Origin: Shinella sp. CPCC 101442
Lineage (GTDB): Bacteria > Pseudomonadota > Alphaproteobacteria > Rhizobiales > Rhizobiaceae
DNA: 64,000 bases
Direction of reading: 5' to 3'
NCBI RefSeq assembly: GCF_024704725.1
Contig: NZ_JALIQS010000006.1
Span: forward strand, 186,001 to 250,000
The translations under genes were made by a program, and so were the position numbers. This document shows positions 27,757 to 36,817 of this stretch, one piece after another. The notes beneath the pieces were generated by a model. That model saw only the letters and a program-made list of their open reading frames with translations. It was not told the origin of the DNA and ran no database searches. Each line of letters begins with the position of its first letter. The stretch's first letter is position 1.

Positions 27757-28517
27757 TATCGGGTCGCTTTGTCCCCGGTCAGCACCATTGCGCCGAGAAT
27801 GTCGCCGGGCGTATCGGCCGTCTTCATGCGTTGCAGCAGGATGGCGCAGCCGCCGGATTTCTTTTTCTTCTTCAGCATGTCGGCGGGAAGTACGAGGTTG
27901 GTTTCCTTGCCTTCCCACATGCCGATCGTTTCCATGTCGGTGACGGCGTGCCAGTAGTTGACCGTCTTGCCGACGTTCTCGCCCTTGTCGATGTTGATCG
28001 TGCGCTCGCGCTCGAAATAGGCGATGACGATATTGGCCTTGCCCTCGCCGGGGCCGACGCGGATGCGCAGTTCATCGTTCTTCACCTCGACATCGACCGG
28101 CACCGTCAGCCCCTTGCCTTCGTCGGGCATGGCGCCGATGCGCGCGCGGATGCCGCTGATGTCGGCGCCGTTGATGTGCTCGCGGCCGTTCAGCACGGCC
28201 TGTGGGGTGTAGACGCCGTTGCGGCCGAACATGCGGGCATAGGCATATTGCCGGTCGGTATTGTCCTTGGAGGCGAGCGTGTCAGCCCAGCCGAGATAGT
28301 TCCAGTAGTCGACGTGATAGGAGAGGGCCACGACTTCACCCTCGCGGGCGAGCGTTTCCAGCGCCTTGTCGGCTGGTGGGCAGGAGGAGCAGCCCTGGCT
28401 GGTGAAAAGCTCGACGACGCCCTTGGGCTTGATGGCTTCCTCAGCGGAGGCGGTGCTGGCCCCGAGCATCAGCAGGATCGCCAGACATTCCGGTATGTAC
28501 GGTCTCGGCATGATCAT
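27756..28517 (-). CDS. DUF1223 family secreted thioredoxin-like protein
   Basis: The protein has an N-terminal signal peptide (MIMPRPYIPECLAILLMLGASTASAEE) and the DUF1223 core GVVELFTSQGCSSCPPADKALETLA with a CSSC pair near residue 40, so it resembles an exported thioredoxin-fold protein. The middle has VDYWNYLGWADTLASKDNT and RQYAYARMFGRNGVYTPQAVLNG, also typical of the family. The total is about 253 residues. ATG 28517 and ATG 28511 are both possible; a TTG at 28523 is less likely. A run of five lysines sits near residue 218. Its role is unknown; a periplasmic redox function is inference. Confidence 0.85.
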   Translation of the reverse strand: MIMPRPYIPECLAILLMLGASTASAEEAIKPKGVVELFTSQGCSSCPPADKALETLAREGEVVALSYHVDYWNYLGWADTLASKDNTDRQYAYARMFGRNGVYTPQAVLNGREHINGADISGIRARIGAMPDEGKGLTVPVDVEVKNDELRIRVGPGEGKANIVIAYFERERTINIDKGENVGKTVNYWHAVTDMETIGMWEGKETNLVLPADMLKKKKKSGGCAILLQRMKTADTPGDILGAMVLTGDKATR

Positions 28518-28616
28518 TTCCAATGAAGCGCCGGCAAAGGCCGACCTTTTGAAGCCGTCATACGCGCTTGGCCCTTCAACAGGAAGTCACGATGGAGTGA
28601 GATTTTTACCTCCCAA

Positions 28617-28651
28617 AACGAAAAATGCCGGGGTTTGAGGCCCCGGCATTT
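28617..28651 (-). terminator. Rho-independent terminator after acnA
   Basis: On the minus strand ATGCCGGGG pairs with CCCCGGCAT over a 7-nt loop and is followed by TTTTCGTTTT. It lies about 20 bases after the aconitase stop. Confidence 0.9.
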
Positions 28652-28672
28652 CTTGTTTCACGCTGAAACCGA

Positions 28673-31366
28673 TCAGGCGGCGAGGTCGCGCAGAACGGTC
28701 TGCAGGATGCCGCCATTGTTCATGTAGGTGACTTCGTCGAGCGTATCGATGCGGCAAAGCAGCGGAACCTCCTTCACCGTGCCGTCGGCATAGGTGATCT
28801 TGGCGATCTTCTTCTCGCGCGGCTTGATGTCGCCTTCCAGGCCCTCGATCGTGACGACTTCGTCGCCCTTGAGGTCGAGCGACGCCCAGGTCGTGCCTTC
28901 CTCGAAGACGAAGGGCACGATGCCCATGCCGACGAGGTTGGAGCGGTGGATACGCTCGAAGGACTGTGCCACCACGGCCTTGACGCCGAGCAGGTTGGTG
29001 CCCTTGGCCGCCCAGTCGCGCGACGAACCGTTGCCGTATTCGACGCCGGCGAAGATGACGAGCGGAACGCCCTCGGCCTTGTACTTCATGGCCGCGTCGT
29101 AAATCGACATCTCTTCCTTCGTCGGATAGTGGATCGTGTAGCCACCTTCCTTGCCGTTCGGGCCGAGCATGTGGTTGCGGATGCGGATGTTGGCAAAGGT
29201 GCCGCGCATCATCACTTCATGGTTGCCGCGGCGCGTGCCGTACTGGTTGAAGTCGGCAACGGCAACGCCGTTGTCCGTCAGGTAGGCACCGGCCGGAGAC
29301 GCAGCCTTGATCGAACCGGCCGGCGAAATGTGGTCGGTGGTGATCTTGTCGCCGAACAGGCCGAGGACGCGGGCACCCTCGATGTTCTTGAGGCCCGAGC
29401 CGGTCTTGCCCATGCCGACGAAGTAGGGCGGGTTCTGCACATAGGTCGAGTGGTCGTCCCAGGCATAGGTCTGGCCGGCGGGTACCTGCACGGCCTGCCA
29501 GTTCTCGTCGCCCTTGAACACGTCGGCATATTTCGCGGCGTAGAGCGCGCGGGTGACGTATTTCAGGATGAACTCCTGGATTTCCTGCGAGGTCGGCCAG
29601 ATGTCCTTGAGGTAGACCGGGTTGCCGTCCTTGTCTTCGCCGAGCGGCTCCGTCGTCAGGTCCTTCTGGACCGAACCGGCGAGTGCGTAGGCGACGACGA
29701 GCGGCGGCGAGGCGAGGTAATTCGCCTGCACATCCGGCGAGATGCGGCCTTCGAAGTTGCGGTTGCCGGAGAGAACGCCGGCGGCAATCAGGCCCTTGTC
29801 GTTGATCGTCTTGGAGATCGGCGCCGGCAGCGGGCCGGAATTGCCGATGCACGTCGTGCAGCCGAAGCCGACGAGGTTGAAGCCGAGCTTGTCGAGGTCG
29901 GCCTGCAGGCCGGACTTGGCAAGGTATTCGCCGACGACCTGCGACCCCGGTGCCAGCGACGTCTTGACCCACGGCTTCGTCTTCAGGCCCTTGGCGACCG
30001 CGTTGCGGGCGAGGAGGCCTGCGGCGATGAGAACCGACGGGTTGGACGTGTTGGTGCACGACGTGATGGCGGCAATGGCGACGTCGCCGTGGCCGAGATC
30101 ATAGTCGGTGCCTTCGACCGGGTAGCGGTTGGAAAGCTGGCCCGGCTTCTTGTAGTCGGTGTCCATCGAACCGGCGAAGCCCGACGCGATGTTTTCGAGC
30201 GGGATGCGGCCTTCCGGACGCTTCGGGCCGGCCATGGCGGGCACGACGGCGCCGAGGTCGAGTTCGAGCGTGTCGGTGAAGACGAGGTCAGACCCGTCAT
30301 TGTCACGCCACATGCCCTGCGCCTTCGAATAGGCTTCGACCAGCGCGATGCGCTGCTCTTCGCGGCCGGACATGGTGAGGTAGTTGACGGTTTCGCCGTC
30401 GACCGGGAAGAAGCCGCAGGTCGCGCCATATTCCGGGCCCATATTGCCGATCGTCGCGCGGTCGGCGAGCGTCATGTTGTCGAGGCCGGGGCCGAAGAAT
30501 TCGACGAACTTGGAGACCACGCCCTTCTTGCGCAGCATCTGCACGACCATCAGCACGAGGTCGGTCGCAGTGACGCCTTCCTTGAGCTTGCCGGTCAGCT
30601 TGAAGCCGATGACCTCGGGCAGCAGCATGGAGACCGGCTGGCCGAGCATGGCGGCTTCGGCTTCGATGCCGCCCACGCCCCAGCCGAGAACGCCGAGGCC
30701 GTTGATCATGGTCGTGTGGCTGTCGGTGCCGACGCAGGTATCCGGGTAGGCGATGATCTCGCCGTCTTCTTCCTTGGTCCAGACCGTCTGGCCCAGATAT
30801 TCCAGATTGACCTGATGACAGATGCCGGTGCCCGGGGGAACGACGCGGAAGTTCTTGAACGCCTGCTGGCCCCACTTGAGGAAGCGGTAGCGCTCGCCGT
30901 TGCGCTGGTATTCCAGCTCGACGTTGCGGGCAAAGGCGGTCGGCGTGCCGAATTCGTCGACGATGACGGAGTGGTCGATGACGAGGTCGACGGGAACGAG
31001 CGGGTTGATCTTTTCCGGATCACCACCGAGCGACACCATCGCGTCGCGCATGGCCGCAAGGTCAACGACGGCCGGAACGCCGGTGAAGTCCTGCATCAGC
31101 ACGCGCGCCGGGCGATAGGCGATCTCGTTTTCGACGGTGCCCTTGTTCGTCAGCCAGTCGACGACGGAGAGGATCTGCTCCTTGGTGACCGAACGACCGT
31201 CCTCGAAGCGCAGCAGGTTCTCCAGAAGCACCTTCATCGAATAGGGGAGCTTCGAGACGCCGGCCAGCCCGTTCGCCTCAGCCTTGGGAAGGCTGTAATA
31301 CACATAGTCGGTGCCGTTGACCGTAAGGGTCGAACGACAATTGAAACTGTCTAGGGATTTGGACAC
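28673..31366 (-). CDS. acnA: Aconitate hydratase A
   Basis: Aconitase converts citrate to isocitrate in the TCA cycle with a [4Fe-4S] cluster. The 897-residue protein starts MSKSLDSFNCRSTLTVNGTDY and shows the AcnA/IRP1-type pattern. Cluster cysteines lie in ITSCTNTSNPSVL and FGCTTCIGNSGPL. Further signatures are DSHTTMINGLGVLGWGVGGIEAEA and the C-terminal swivel domain GVEYGNGSSRDWAAKGT. The start is a GTG at 31364-31366 with GGGG about eight bases upstream. It is divergent from ccmA; the 267-base gap contains a short TTTCT-A-AGAAA dyad (31545-31555) of unknown meaning. A clear terminator follows. Confidence 0.96.
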   Translation of the reverse strand: MSKSLDSFNCRSTLTVNGTDYVYYSLPKAEANGLAGVSKLPYSMKVLLENLLRFEDGRSVTKEQILSVVDWLTNKGTVENEIAYRPARVLMQDFTGVPAVVDLAAMRDAMVSLGGDPEKINPLVPVDLVIDHSVIVDEFGTPTAFARNVELEYQRNGERYRFLKWGQQAFKNFRVVPPGTGICHQVNLEYLGQTVWTKEEDGEIIAYPDTCVGTDSHTTMINGLGVLGWGVGGIEAEAAMLGQPVSMLLPEVIGFKLTGKLKEGVTATDLVLMVVQMLRKKGVVSKFVEFFGPGLDNMTLADRATIGNMGPEYGATCGFFPVDGETVNYLTMSGREEQRIALVEAYSKAQGMWRDNDGSDLVFTDTLELDLGAVVPAMAGPKRPEGRIPLENIASGFAGSMDTDYKKPGQLSNRYPVEGTDYDLGHGDVAIAAITSCTNTSNPSVLIAAGLLARNAVAKGLKTKPWVKTSLAPGSQVVGEYLAKSGLQADLDKLGFNLVGFGCTTCIGNSGPLPAPISKTINDKGLIAAGVLSGNRNFEGRISPDVQANYLASPPLVVAYALAGSVQKDLTTEPLGEDKDGNPVYLKDIWPTSQEIQEFILKYVTRALYAAKYADVFKGDENWQAVQVPAGQTYAWDDHSTYVQNPPYFVGMGKTGSGLKNIEGARVLGLFGDKITTDHISPAGSIKAASPAGAYLTDNGVAVADFNQYGTRRGNHEVMMRGTFANIRIRNHMLGPNGKEGGYTIHYPTKEEMSIYDAAMKYKAEGVPLVIFAGVEYGNGSSRDWAAKGTNLLGVKAVVAQSFERIHRSNLVGMGIVPFVFEEGTTWASLDLKGDEVVTIEGLEGDIKPREKKIAKITYADGTVKEVPLLCRIDTLDEVTYMNNGGILQTVLRDLAA

Positions 31367-31633
31367 TTGATACCCCGTCTCGTCTGGCGCCAGAAAGCTG
31401 ACGTACGAACGCCCTTGCGCTGTTCAAGCGCGTTATGGGATGCGGGTGCGGTCATTTCCGCTGTCCGTACGCGGAATTCATTCCGGTTCGGCGCTTGGAT
31501 GAAATTCACGCCGACCGCTGGCGTGTTGCGGGGGTTATAGATAATTTCTAAGAAACGTTCCAGAGCGCCAAAGGGCAAATCGGGACAATTTTTTTGCGTT
31601 GCGACCAAGGTCGTAAAGGGAAAGTGAACAGTC

Positions 31634-32278
31634 ATGCGGCTCGTCGCCGAAGGGTTGAGCGCCAGGCGCGGCGAAGACCTGATTTTCCAAGACATTTCCT
31701 TTGAAATCGCGGCCGGCGAGGCGCTCGTCGTCAAGGGGCCGAACGGTTCCGGCAAGTCGACGCTGCTGCGCGTTCTGGCGGGCCTTCTGCCGGCGGAGGC
31801 AGGCACGGCGAAACTCCTTGCTGCAGCGCAACCGGTGGAGCGCCTGAGTGAGGCCGCGCACTATCTAGGCCACCGCAACGCGATGAAGCGCGAACTGACC
31901 GTCGAGGAGAATCTCGCCTTCTGGAAAGCTTTTTTGGGTGATTTCGCAAACGGCGCCGCGGTCTCCGTCGACGAAGCGGCCGAATCGGTCGGCCTCGGCA
32001 GCATCGCGCATCTTCCCTTCGGCTATCTCTCCGCCGGTCAGCAGCGCCGCATGGCCATGGCAAAGCTGCTCGTCGCCTGGCGTCCCGTCTGGATCCTCGA
32101 CGAGCCGACGGCGGCGCTCGATGTGGACGCCGAAAAGATGTTCACCGGTCTCGTCACCACTCACCTTGCCCGTGGCGGCATCGCGATTGCCGCAACGCAT
32201 CAGCCGCTCGGGCTGGAGGGGGTGAAGGAACTCAGGATGGAGGGGTTTGTCTACGCCCATCCGGAGGCCTGGGCATGA
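31634..32278 (+). CDS. ccmA: Heme exporter ATP-binding protein CcmA
   Basis: CcmA is the ATPase of the CcmABCD complex, which releases heme-loaded CcmE for cytochrome c maturation. The 214-residue protein has Walker A GPNGSGKSTLLRVLAGL (about residues 37-53), signature LSAGQQRRMAMAKLL and Walker B VWILDEPTAALD. It starts the ccm operon and overlaps ccmB by ATGA. The gene order ccmA-B-C-D-G supports the call. ccmE, F and H are not in this window. Confidence 0.93.
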   Translation: MRLVAEGLSARRGEDLIFQDISFEIAAGEALVVKGPNGSGKSTLLRVLAGLLPAEAGTAKLLAAAQPVERLSEAAHYLGHRNAMKRELTVEENLAFWKAFLGDFANGAAVSVDEAAESVGLGSIAHLPFGYLSAGQQRRMAMAKLLVAWRPVWILDEPTAALDVDAEKMFTGLVTTHLARGGIAIAATHQPLGLEGVKELRMEGFVYAHPEAWA

Positions 32279-32934
32279 TCGCGCTCCTCTTGCGCGATCT
32301 CAAGCTCTCCGTCCGCTCCGGCGGCGGTGCGCTGATCGGCGTGCTTTTCTTCATGACGGTCGTCGCCGTCATTCCCTTCGGTGTCGGGCCGGACCTCAAC
32401 CTTCTCTCGCGAATCGGCCCCGCCATCCTCTGGATCGGCGCTCTGCTCGCCTCGCTGCTCGGCCTCGACCGGCTGTTCCAGGCCGAGCGCGAGGATGGCT
32501 CGCTCGACCTGCTCCTCATGCAGGAAACGCCGCTGGTCCTGACGGTCTTCGTCAAATGCGTCGCGCACTGGATAGCGACCGGCCTGCCGCTCGTCATCGC
32601 CTCGCCGCTGCTCGGCCTGTTCATGAACATGGACGAGGTGGCGATCGGCGCGACGACGCTGACGCTCCTGGCCGGCACGCCCGCCATCACTTTCATCGGG
32701 GCTGCCGGCGCCGGCATTGCCGTGGCGCTGCCGCGCGGCGGGCTGCTCGTCTCCATCCTCGTGCTGCCGCTCGCCATTCCCGTGCTGATCTTCGGCGTCA
32801 GCGCGGTCTATGCGGCGATCCAGGAACCGGCTCCCTTCCTGCCGCCGTTCCTCATTCTCGTGGCGCTCAACCTGTTCTTTGCCGTCATCGGTCCCGTCGC
32901 GGCGGCCGCGGCGCTTCGTCTTTCGAGCGACTGA
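32275..32934 (+). CDS. ccmB: Heme exporter membrane protein CcmB
   Basis: CcmB is a 219-residue inner-membrane protein with six hydrophobic segments, partner of CcmA. Typical features are the N-terminal LLLRDLKLSVRSGGGALIGVLFFMT and LDRLFQAEREDGSLDLLLMQ, and the C-terminal FLILVALNLFFAVIGPVAAAAALRLS. The start ATG overlaps the ccmA stop (ATGA). A gap of 60 bases separates it from ccmC. Confidence 0.93.
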   Translation: MIALLLRDLKLSVRSGGGALIGVLFFMTVVAVIPFGVGPDLNLLSRIGPAILWIGALLASLLGLDRLFQAEREDGSLDLLLMQETPLVLTVFVKCVAHWIATGLPLVIASPLLGLFMNMDEVAIGATTLTLLAGTPAITFIGAAGAGIAVALPRGGLLVSILVLPLAIPVLIFGVSAVYAAIQEPAPFLPPFLILVALNLFFAVIGPVAAAAALRLSSD

Positions 32935-32994
32935 CGGGAATGTGATTGCGGCAGATCAATTGAAGCCGAGGGGCTTCCGCGTTAAAGAACCATC

Positions 32995-33756
32995 ATGAGC
33001 GAACCGAGCCTTGCCATCCGCAAATTCAGCGACCTCGCCAACCCGACGCGGTTTTTGGCGCTGGTTTCGACCGTCTGGCCCTGGCTTGCCGGACTGACGC
33101 TCTGTCTGTTCGCGATCGGGCTCTACCTTTCCTTCACGGGGCTGGGGGACTACCAGCAGGGCGAGACGGTGCGCATCATGTATGTGCATGTGCCGGCCGC
33201 CTGGCTTTCCATGATGTGCTACACGGTGATGGCGCTTTCGGCGCTCGGCACCCTGGTCTGGCGTCATCCGCTCGCCGATGTCTCGGCCAAGGCCGCCGCC
33301 CCCATCGGCGCCTGCTTCACACTCGTCGCCCTCATCACCGGCTCGCTCTGGGGCAAGCCCATGTGGGGCACGTGGTGGGTCTGGGATGCGCGGCTCACCT
33401 CGGTCTTCGTGCTCTTCCTGATGTATCTCGGCCTGATCGCGCTCAACCGCGCCATGGACGACCCGACGCGCGCCGCCAAGGTGAGTGCCGTCCTCATCCT
33501 CGTCGGTTTCGTCAACATCCCTATCATCAAGTTTTCCGTGGAGTGGTGGAACACGCTGCACCAGCCGGCGAGCGTCATCCGCATGGATGGCCCGACGATC
33601 GATCCCGCGTTTTTGTGGCCGCTGCTGGTGATGGCGATCGCCTTCACCATGCTGTTCTTCACGCTGCACATCCTCGCCATGCGCAATGAAATCCTGCGTC
33701 GCCGCATCGCCGTGCTGCGCCGCCATGCCGCCCGCTCGGCCGGAGATGCCGCATGA
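32995..33756 (+). CDS. ccmC: Heme-handling protein CcmC
   Basis: CcmC loads heme onto CcmE. The 253-residue protein has about six membrane segments and the periplasmic tryptophan-rich WWD motif WGKPMWGTWWVWDARLTS (about residues 118-135), with heme-ligand His candidates in YVHVPAAWLSM and WWNTLHQPASV. It overlaps ccmD by ATGA. There is nothing odd in length or frame. Confidence 0.95.
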   Translation: MSEPSLAIRKFSDLANPTRFLALVSTVWPWLAGLTLCLFAIGLYLSFTGLGDYQQGETVRIMYVHVPAAWLSMMCYTVMALSALGTLVWRHPLADVSAKAAAPIGACFTLVALITGSLWGKPMWGTWWVWDARLTSVFVLFLMYLGLIALNRAMDDPTRAAKVSAVLILVGFVNIPIIKFSVEWWNTLHQPASVIRMDGPTIDPAFLWPLLVMAIAFTMLFFTLHILAMRNEILRRRIAVLRRHAARSAGDAA

Positions 33757-33920
33757 GCCACGCCTTCTACGTCACGGCATCCTATGTCGCTGCCTTTGCC
33801 GTCACCTTTGGTCTCGTGCTCTGGGTCTGGCTCGATCACCGTGGCCGTCACCGTGAGCTGCAGCGCCTGGAAGCGGCCGGCATCCGCCGCCGCTCGGCCC
33901 GATCAGAGGATGCCCGATGA
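33753..33920 (+). CDS. ccmD: Heme exporter protein CcmD
   Basis: CcmD is a 55-residue single-span membrane protein that helps CcmABC release holo-CcmE. The peptide begins MSHAFYVTASYVAAFAV, continues through one hydrophobic helix to LVLWVWLDHRGRHREL, and ends with the usual basic tail. It overlaps ccmC (ATGA at 33753-33756) and ccmG (ATGA at 33917-33920), so all three are translationally coupled. It is small, but the position and sequence are diagnostic. Confidence 0.9.
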   Translation: MSHAFYVTASYVAAFAVTFGLVLWVWLDHRGRHRELQRLEAAGIRRRSARSEDAR

Positions 33921-34525
33921 GCGAGACGGAAAACCATGCCGAACGGGGCGGCACGCGTATGCGTCTCATCCTCGCCGCGCTGCCGCTTGCGATTTTCCTC
34001 GGCCTGGCGCTGATCTTCTGGACGCAGCTCAATTCCGGCCGCAACATCTCGGAAATCCCCTCCGCGCTGATCGGCACCAAGGCGCCCTTCCGCAATCTCG
34101 ATCCGCTCGTTGGCGCTACGAAGGACGGCTTGCCGGTGCCGGCGCTGACAACGGAAACCGGCAAGGGCAAGGTGACCCTCGTCAATTTCTGGGCCTCCTG
34201 GTGCGTGCCCTGCCGGCAGGAACACCCCGTCATCCTTGAACTCTCCAAGGATCCGCGTCTCACCGTCGTCGGCGTCAACTACAAGGACGGCAGCGAAAAC
34301 GCGCTGCGCTTCCTCGGCGAACTGGGCAATCCCTTCTCCGCCATCGGCCTCGATCCCGTCGGCAAGATGGCCATCGACTGGGGCGTCTACGGCATTCCGG
34401 AAAGCTATCTCGTCGGCCCTGACGGTACGATCCTCTACAAGCGGGTCGGGCCGTTCGACGAAAAGAGCCTCAAGGATGGCCTCTATCCGGCGATCGAAAA
34501 GGCGCTGGGCAAACCGGCCGGCTGA
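33917..34525 (+). CDS. ccmG: Thiol:disulfide interchange protein CcmG (DsbE)
   Basis: CcmG is a membrane-anchored periplasmic thioredoxin that reduces apocytochrome c (or CcmH) before heme attachment. The 202-residue protein has one N-terminal membrane anchor (MRLILAALPLAIFLGLALIFW) and a thioredoxin fold with active site NFWASWCVPCRQEHP near residue 95 and the cis-proline region YGIPESYLVGPDG. It is the last gene of the visible ccm operon and begins inside the ccmD stop. Confidence 0.94.
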   Translation: MSETENHAERGGTRMRLILAALPLAIFLGLALIFWTQLNSGRNISEIPSALIGTKAPFRNLDPLVGATKDGLPVPALTTETGKGKVTLVNFWASWCVPCRQEHPVILELSKDPRLTVVGVNYKDGSENALRFLGELGNPFSAIGLDPVGKMAIDWGVYGIPESYLVGPDGTILYKRVGPFDEKSLKDGLYPAIEKALGKPAG

Positions 34526-34568
34526 TTTCCCCCCATTCTCATTCCCGTGTCCGCGAATCAGACGTGAT

Positions 34569-34591
34569 GCACGAACGTCCTCGGGCGTTCG
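34569..34591 (+). other. Hairpin after the ccm operon
   Basis: ACGAACG and CGTTCGT pair over an 8-nt loop about 45 bases after the ccmG stop. There is no T-tract downstream, so at best it is a weak or Rho-assisted terminator. Confidence 0.35.
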
Positions 34592-34627
34592 TGTCCGTCT
34601 GCAATCAAATGTGACGATCCTCGTTTG

Positions 34628-34671
34628 TTGACGTTTATGCCTGATTGTGCGTATTTATGCATAGTAACGCA
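34628..34671 (+). promoter_or_regulatory. Promoter and candidate operator of the DeoR-type gene
   Basis: TTGACG (34628) and TATTTA, 18 bases apart, form a possible sigma-70 promoter. Overlapping it are TGCGT-N14-ACGCA (34648-34671), a centred TATGCATA palindrome and a direct repeat of TTTATGC at 34634 and 34654. This suggests autoregulation by the DeoR-family protein. Inference from sequence symmetry only. Confidence 0.45.
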
Positions 34672-34687
34672 TGATTTGGTGACGACG

Positions 34688-35458
34688 ATGTCCATGCAGG
34701 ACCTTCTTCTCGGGGAGCGACAGGCGCTCATTCGCACGCGGCTCGACCTGTCGGGACGGGTGATTGCGGCGGAACTGGCGCAGGAACTCGGCGTGTCGGA
34801 AGACACGATCCGGCGGGATCTGCGCGAAATGGCGTCCGCCGGCTTGTGCCGCCGGGTCTATGGCGGGGCTTTGCGCATTTCCCAGTCGCAGGTCTCGATG
34901 ACCGAGCGCATCGCGATCGGCGGCGAGCGCAAGGCCGCGCTGGCGCAAGCCGCAGCAGAACTCATTCCGGCCGGCTGCAACGTCTTCCTCGATGCCGGCA
35001 GCACCAATCTGGCGCTTGCCCGCGTGCTGCCCATTGGCGGCGACCTCACGGTGGTGACCAATGCCCCCGCCATCGCGGCGGCGGTGCTGGAGCGCGATAT
35101 CAGGACAATCCAGCTCGGCGGCATGATCGATCCGGGTGTCGGCGGGGCCGTCGGCGCAAAGGCATTGCGCGATGCGGAGGCCTTTCGCCCCGATATCCTG
35201 GTGCTCGGCGTCTGCGGCATCGATGCGCAAGCGGGTGTCACCGCCTATTCGTTCGAGGATGCCGAGTTCAAGCGATCCCTTGTCTCGCGCAGCAAGTCCG
35301 TGCTCATCGCCGTCACCAACGACAAGCTTTCGAGCGCCGCGCCCTATTCGGTCGTGCCGCTGTCGCGCGTTACGCGCGCCGTGCTGGAGGCCGATGCGGA
35401 CGACGCGGAAGCGGCGGCCCTCGAGCGCGCCGGCATCGAAATCATCCGGGCCAGTTAG
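34688..35458 (+). CDS. DeoR/GlpR-family transcriptional regulator
   Basis: A 256-residue DeoR-type regulator. The N-terminal helix-turn-helix reads GRVIAAELAQELGVSEDTIRRDLREMASAGLCRRVYGGAL (about residues 22-61), and the C-terminal sugar-phosphate sensor domain has the DAGSTNLALARVLP loop and the VLGVCGIDAQAGVTAYSFEDAEFKRSL signature. These proteins respond to phosphorylated sugars. ATG 34688 was chosen because the family start MSMQDLLLGERQALI follows it. It lies 30 bases before an MFS transporter gene in the same direction, so it probably regulates that gene; the sugar is unknown. Confidence 0.88.
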   Translation: MSMQDLLLGERQALIRTRLDLSGRVIAAELAQELGVSEDTIRRDLREMASAGLCRRVYGGALRISQSQVSMTERIAIGGERKAALAQAAAELIPAGCNVFLDAGSTNLALARVLPIGGDLTVVTNAPAIAAAVLERDIRTIQLGGMIDPGVGGAVGAKALRDAEAFRPDILVLGVCGIDAQAGVTAYSFEDAEFKRSLVSRSKSVLIAVTNDKLSSAAPYSVVPLSRVTRAVLEADADDAEAAALERAGIEIIRAS

Positions 35459-35488
35459 GCCGCAGATCTCCCAAGCAATGGACCTCCC

Positions 35489-36682
35489 ATGACACCGTCC
35501 GAAAACGCCGTCTCCGGCAAATCCTTCGCAAGAACCTACTTCCCCTCGACGCGGCTTGCCGTCTCCGGCCTCTTCCTGCTCAATGGCACCTTCGCCGGTG
35601 CCTGGGCGACGAAGATCCCGGAATTCGCCACGCGCCTCGGCCTTTCCGAATCGGGCCTTGGCCTGATGATCATGTTCTTCGGGGTCGGCTCGCTCGTGCT
35701 GATGCCGATTGCCGGCATCCTGATCGCCCATTTCGGCACGACGCGCACGGTCAAGGGGGCGACGCTCCTCTTCCTGACGACCATGCTGCTGCTTTCGATT
35801 GCACCGAACATCGCCGTCGGTGCCGTCGCCATCTTCTTCTTCGGCGGGCTGATGGGGGGGATGGATGTCGCGATGAACGGCAACGCCGTGGAGGTGGAGA
35901 AGTCGATGCGGCGCGCCATCATGTCGTCCTGCCACGCTTTCTGGAGCCTCGGCGCCTTCATCGGCGCGGCGACGGGCGGTTTCCTCATCGAGACGCTCGG
36001 CGTCATGGGGCATGCGGGCCTGCTTACCGCCGTGGGCGCGGTCGCGCTTCTCGTCATCTGGCCCTTCGTGCTGCACGATGCGCCGCATCCGAGCGAAGAG
36101 CGCCAGAAGGTGCGCCTGCCGATGACATTGCTGCCCTGGCTGATCGGCATCATGGCGCTGTTCTCGATGGTGCCGGAAGGCGCGATCCTCGACTGGGGTG
36201 CGCTTTACATGCGCGACGAACTCGGCGCGTCGCTGGCGCTCTCCGGCTTCGCCTTCGGTGCCTTCTCGCTGACCATGGCCGTCATGCGCTTTGCCGGCGA
36301 CCATGTGCGCGACCGGTTCGGCGCGGTGAAGACGCTGCGCTTCTGCACGGTCACGGCGATGGTCGGCATGGTCATCGCCGGCCAGGCGCCCAACGCCTAT
36401 GTGGCGATGATCGGCTTTGCGCTGTGCGGTGTCGGCATTTCCAACATGGTGCCGATCGCCTTCTCCGCCGCCGGCAATCTGCCGGGCTTCGCGCAGGGCG
36501 TGGCGCTGTCGGTCGCGACCGTCATGGGCTATTCCGGTTCGCTCTTCGCCCCCTCGGTCATCGGTTTCATCGCCGAGCATACCGGCTTTGCCATCATCTT
36601 CACGCTCCTGCCGGTGCTTTTCATCGTGGTGCTCCTGCTGTCGCGCCATGCGGTGCATGCGGACGTGCGCGAACACCACTGA
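35489..36682 (+). CDS. MFS transporter (YbjJ-like)
   Basis: A 397-residue, 12-segment major facilitator protein. It has the early FLLNGTFAGAWATKIPEFATRLGLSESGLGL, a segment typical of the YbjJ-type MFS branch, and AHFGTTRTVKG in the place of the usual loop 2-3 motif. The central loop (HDAPHPSEERQKVRLP) splits the two six-helix halves. It directly follows the DeoR-type regulator and likely shares its promoter. Substrate unknown; a sugar or sugar derivative is suggested only by the regulator. Confidence 0.82.
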   Translation: MTPSENAVSGKSFARTYFPSTRLAVSGLFLLNGTFAGAWATKIPEFATRLGLSESGLGLMIMFFGVGSLVLMPIAGILIAHFGTTRTVKGATLLFLTTMLLLSIAPNIAVGAVAIFFFGGLMGGMDVAMNGNAVEVEKSMRRAIMSSCHAFWSLGAFIGAATGGFLIETLGVMGHAGLLTAVGAVALLVIWPFVLHDAPHPSEERQKVRLPMTLLPWLIGIMALFSMVPEGAILDWGALYMRDELGASLALSGFAFGAFSLTMAVMRFAGDHVRDRFGAVKTLRFCTVTAMVGMVIAGQAPNAYVAMIGFALCGVGISNMVPIAFSAAGNLPGFAQGVALSVATVMGYSGSLFAPSVIGFIAEHTGFAIIFTLLPVLFIVVLLLSRHAVHADVREHH

Positions 36683-36817
36683 GAGAGCGGCGCGCGGCGA
36701 TCAAATCGTCGCGCGTGCCCGCCCTTGCGGTTGACAAGCCCCGTTTCCTGATCCACCTGAGGGCAAAGGCCGCGTCCCAGGCTGGCGGTGGCCGCGTTTC
36801 GAGCAAGAGGCTCCAAA

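Noticed and set aside
28946-31354. 802-codon plus-strand open frame opposite acnA
   Set aside because: Shadow of aconitase; composition is that of the reverse complement of a coding strand.
31545-31555. TTTCT-A-AGAAA dyad upstream of acnA as an iron-control (Irr) box
   Set aside because: The match to the known Irr box is poor, so I only note the dyad.
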